A stretch of 21,284 nt of DNA from the IMG/VR virus record IMGVR_UViG_3300045996_001270, positions 1 to 21,284 of that record; one strand, given 5' to 3'. The DNA is from a virus. Below are positions 20,290 to 21,284 of the stretch, piece after piece. The position numbers and the translations under genes are program-made. The notes beneath the pieces were generated by a model that ran no database searches, was not told where the DNA came from, and worked only from the letters and a program-made list of their open reading frames with translations. Numbering within the stretch: position 1 is the first letter of the stretch; every line of letters starts with the position of its first letter.

Positions 20290-20880
20290 TGTCGCAGCCT
20301 CGGCACATCGTCACCGCGGGCGCGTGGGACGCGTGCCTACGTGCATGCGTGCGCGTGCGGCTTGGCCTCGACGCGGGCGCGCGGGCGGTGCGCGTGGCGC
20401 GGGCTCGACCAGCGTTCCCTTGTGGGCAAGTGCGCGCCGTGGCCACGGTGTCAAGCCCCTTGACGTGACCCCTTGCCGTTGCCTTGTGGTCGGCTTGCGG
20501 CTTGGCCTCGCGCGTGCGCGGGTGGCGTGCGGCCGGGCTTGCGGTCAACGTCGGGTGGCAACGTCGGGTGGCAAGCCTTCCGAACACAGATACAGGGGAT
20601 CAAACGGTCAGCTGCCCAGCATCGCGCGTGCGTGTGGTGCGCCCGAGGCGTGCGTGCGTGGCGCTGGCGCGTGCGCTCGTGCGGTGTCGGCAGATCTCTT
20701 GTCTGTCGGAACCCAAGGCTTTCTGCGGCTTGCGGCTGGCGTGTTGCGGCACGTGTTGCAGGCGTTGCGCGCGGGCGGGGGCCAGGCGCGGTTTTCTACG
20801 CGTGCGCGGGCGGGCGCCCCCACGGGGGGAAACGCCGACCGATGCCTTTGCGGATGCCCACTCTGGTCAGCGACCCAAAT

Positions 20881-21145
20881 CATTCCGGGTGGGAGGAGGG
20901 CCAGGAGGGAGGAGGACTGAGGAGGGGGATCAGTAGAGGGTGGGGAGCCAGGAGGACCACACTAAGGGCAGGGAGGAGGCTGGATGGAAACCTCACGCTA
21001 CTACGAGAGGTACCCCCGTGGAGGTACCCCCCATGTCTGACCTCTGGGCTACGTCAGGGGTACATCGAGGGGAGACCCCTCTACCTAGCTTGGAGACTAG
21101 GACCTATAGGGACTGACCCTGGGGAGGGGTTAAGGCAGGGGTTAA
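20881..21145. repeat. Purine-rich and short-repeat region near the right end
   Basis: 20885-20990 is dominated by GGAGG/AGGAGG units on the plus strand. It is followed by GAGGTACCCCC twice with 14-bp period (21007, 21021), a GAGGGG-AGA-CCCCTC hairpin (21067-21081), and AGGGGTTAA twice with 12-bp period (21125, 21137). No gene is supported. Short direct repeats beside a terminal repeat are known in T7; this could be the phage left end, though the terminal repeat itself cannot be recognised here. Confidence 0.45.
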
Positions 21146-21284
21146 ATCGCAGCCACGCTAGTGGTCGAAATCTGACGGATGGTACCCGGCCCGCATCCCC
21201 CGCTGCCGAACAAACGGAGCGGCCGGTCGTGACCCGATTCGGACATCACGGCAAGGCAGGATGAGGCGACGGTCGCCCGCCGGT

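Larger units (their letters stand above)
19570..20880. other. Region without convincing genes upstream of the early genes
   Basis: About 1.3 kb of G/C-rich sequence in which all long open frames are Arg/Ala/Gly-rich or low-complexity on both strands, as expected of chance frames. It contains an 18-bp inverted repeat, a 10-bp inverted repeat around an AT-richer patch (20180-20280) and a candidate promoter. In T7-like phages the interval before the first early gene holds the host-polymerase promoters and terminal repeat. That role is inferred. Confidence 0.5.

Noticed and set aside
19911-20306. 131-codon minus-strand open frame in the right-end region
   Set aside because: Low-complexity Arg/Gln/Gly content after the first 40 residues, no ribosome site, and it crosses the inverted repeats.
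21093-21116. T7-type promoter (CTATAGGGA) on the plus strand
   Set aside because: It matches nine bases of the T7 promoter start region, but it is alone, points away from all phage genes, and the polymerase recognition loop differs from T7. A chance match in 21 kb is quite possible.
20473-21264. 263-codon plus-strand open frame near the right end
   Set aside because: Arg/Gly/Cys-rich, without ribosome site or domain, running through purine-rich and repeated noncoding-looking sequence.

Overview
This window looks like the early and DNA-replication half of a temperate, T7-like podovirus (Autographiviridae type) with a high-GC host, probably an alphaproteobacterium. The host guess rests only on base composition and gene style and is weak. 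Nearly all genes lie on the minus strand, so the phage map runs from the right edge of the window to the left. Order and content match T7: RNA polymerase (gp1-like), ssDNA-binding protein (gp2.5), endonuclease I (gp3), a lysozyme at the gp3.5 position, primase-helicase (gp4), DNA polymerase (gp5) and 5'-3' exonuclease (gp6, cut by the left edge). Structural genes would lie beyond the left edge.

Region by region, in phage order (right to left). 21.3-19.6 kb: GC-rich sequence with no convincing gene, several inverted repeats, a purine-rich stretch and short tandem motifs; possibly the left genome end with host-polymerase promoters. 19.6-17.5 kb: small, tightly packed early genes including a Gp88-family protein. 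17.4-16.8 kb: two small cysteine-rich genes on the opposite strand, probably morons. 16.65-15.3 kb: small genes, several with apparent frame damage, including a perfect 22-bp tandem duplication. 15.1-13.1 kb: lysogeny operon (MarR-like regulator, membrane protein, tyrosine integrase, small membrane peptide) ended by a strong terminator. 13.1-11.7 kb: an AT-rich PIN-domain (DUF4935-like) gene, probably a horizontally acquired defence or exclusion gene. 11.55-11.25 kb: a complete tRNA-Leu(CAA) flanked on both sides by CGCAACA repeats, an arrangement like attP with integrase arm sites. 11.2 kb to the left edge: small winged-helix gene, short exported or anchored peptide, RNA polymerase, then the replication module.

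The most interesting feature is a 13-bp element, consensus TGATCTATCCACC on the coding strand. About eleven copies all point the same way, most of them 10-70 bp upstream of translation starts and often overlapping the preceding stop codon. Copies occur in the early genes, before RNA polymerase and in the replication genes. None was seen in the same orientation in the 11.3-17 kb lysogeny/accessory block. It could be the cognate promoter of the phage RNA polymerase or a one-directional repressor site like the stoperators of mycobacteriophage L5. One copy lies inside the primase-helicase gene just before an internal GTG with a strong Shine-Dalgarno sequence, which would make a T7 gp4B-like short helicase.

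All identifications come from reading motifs and recalled family sequences; no database search was run.
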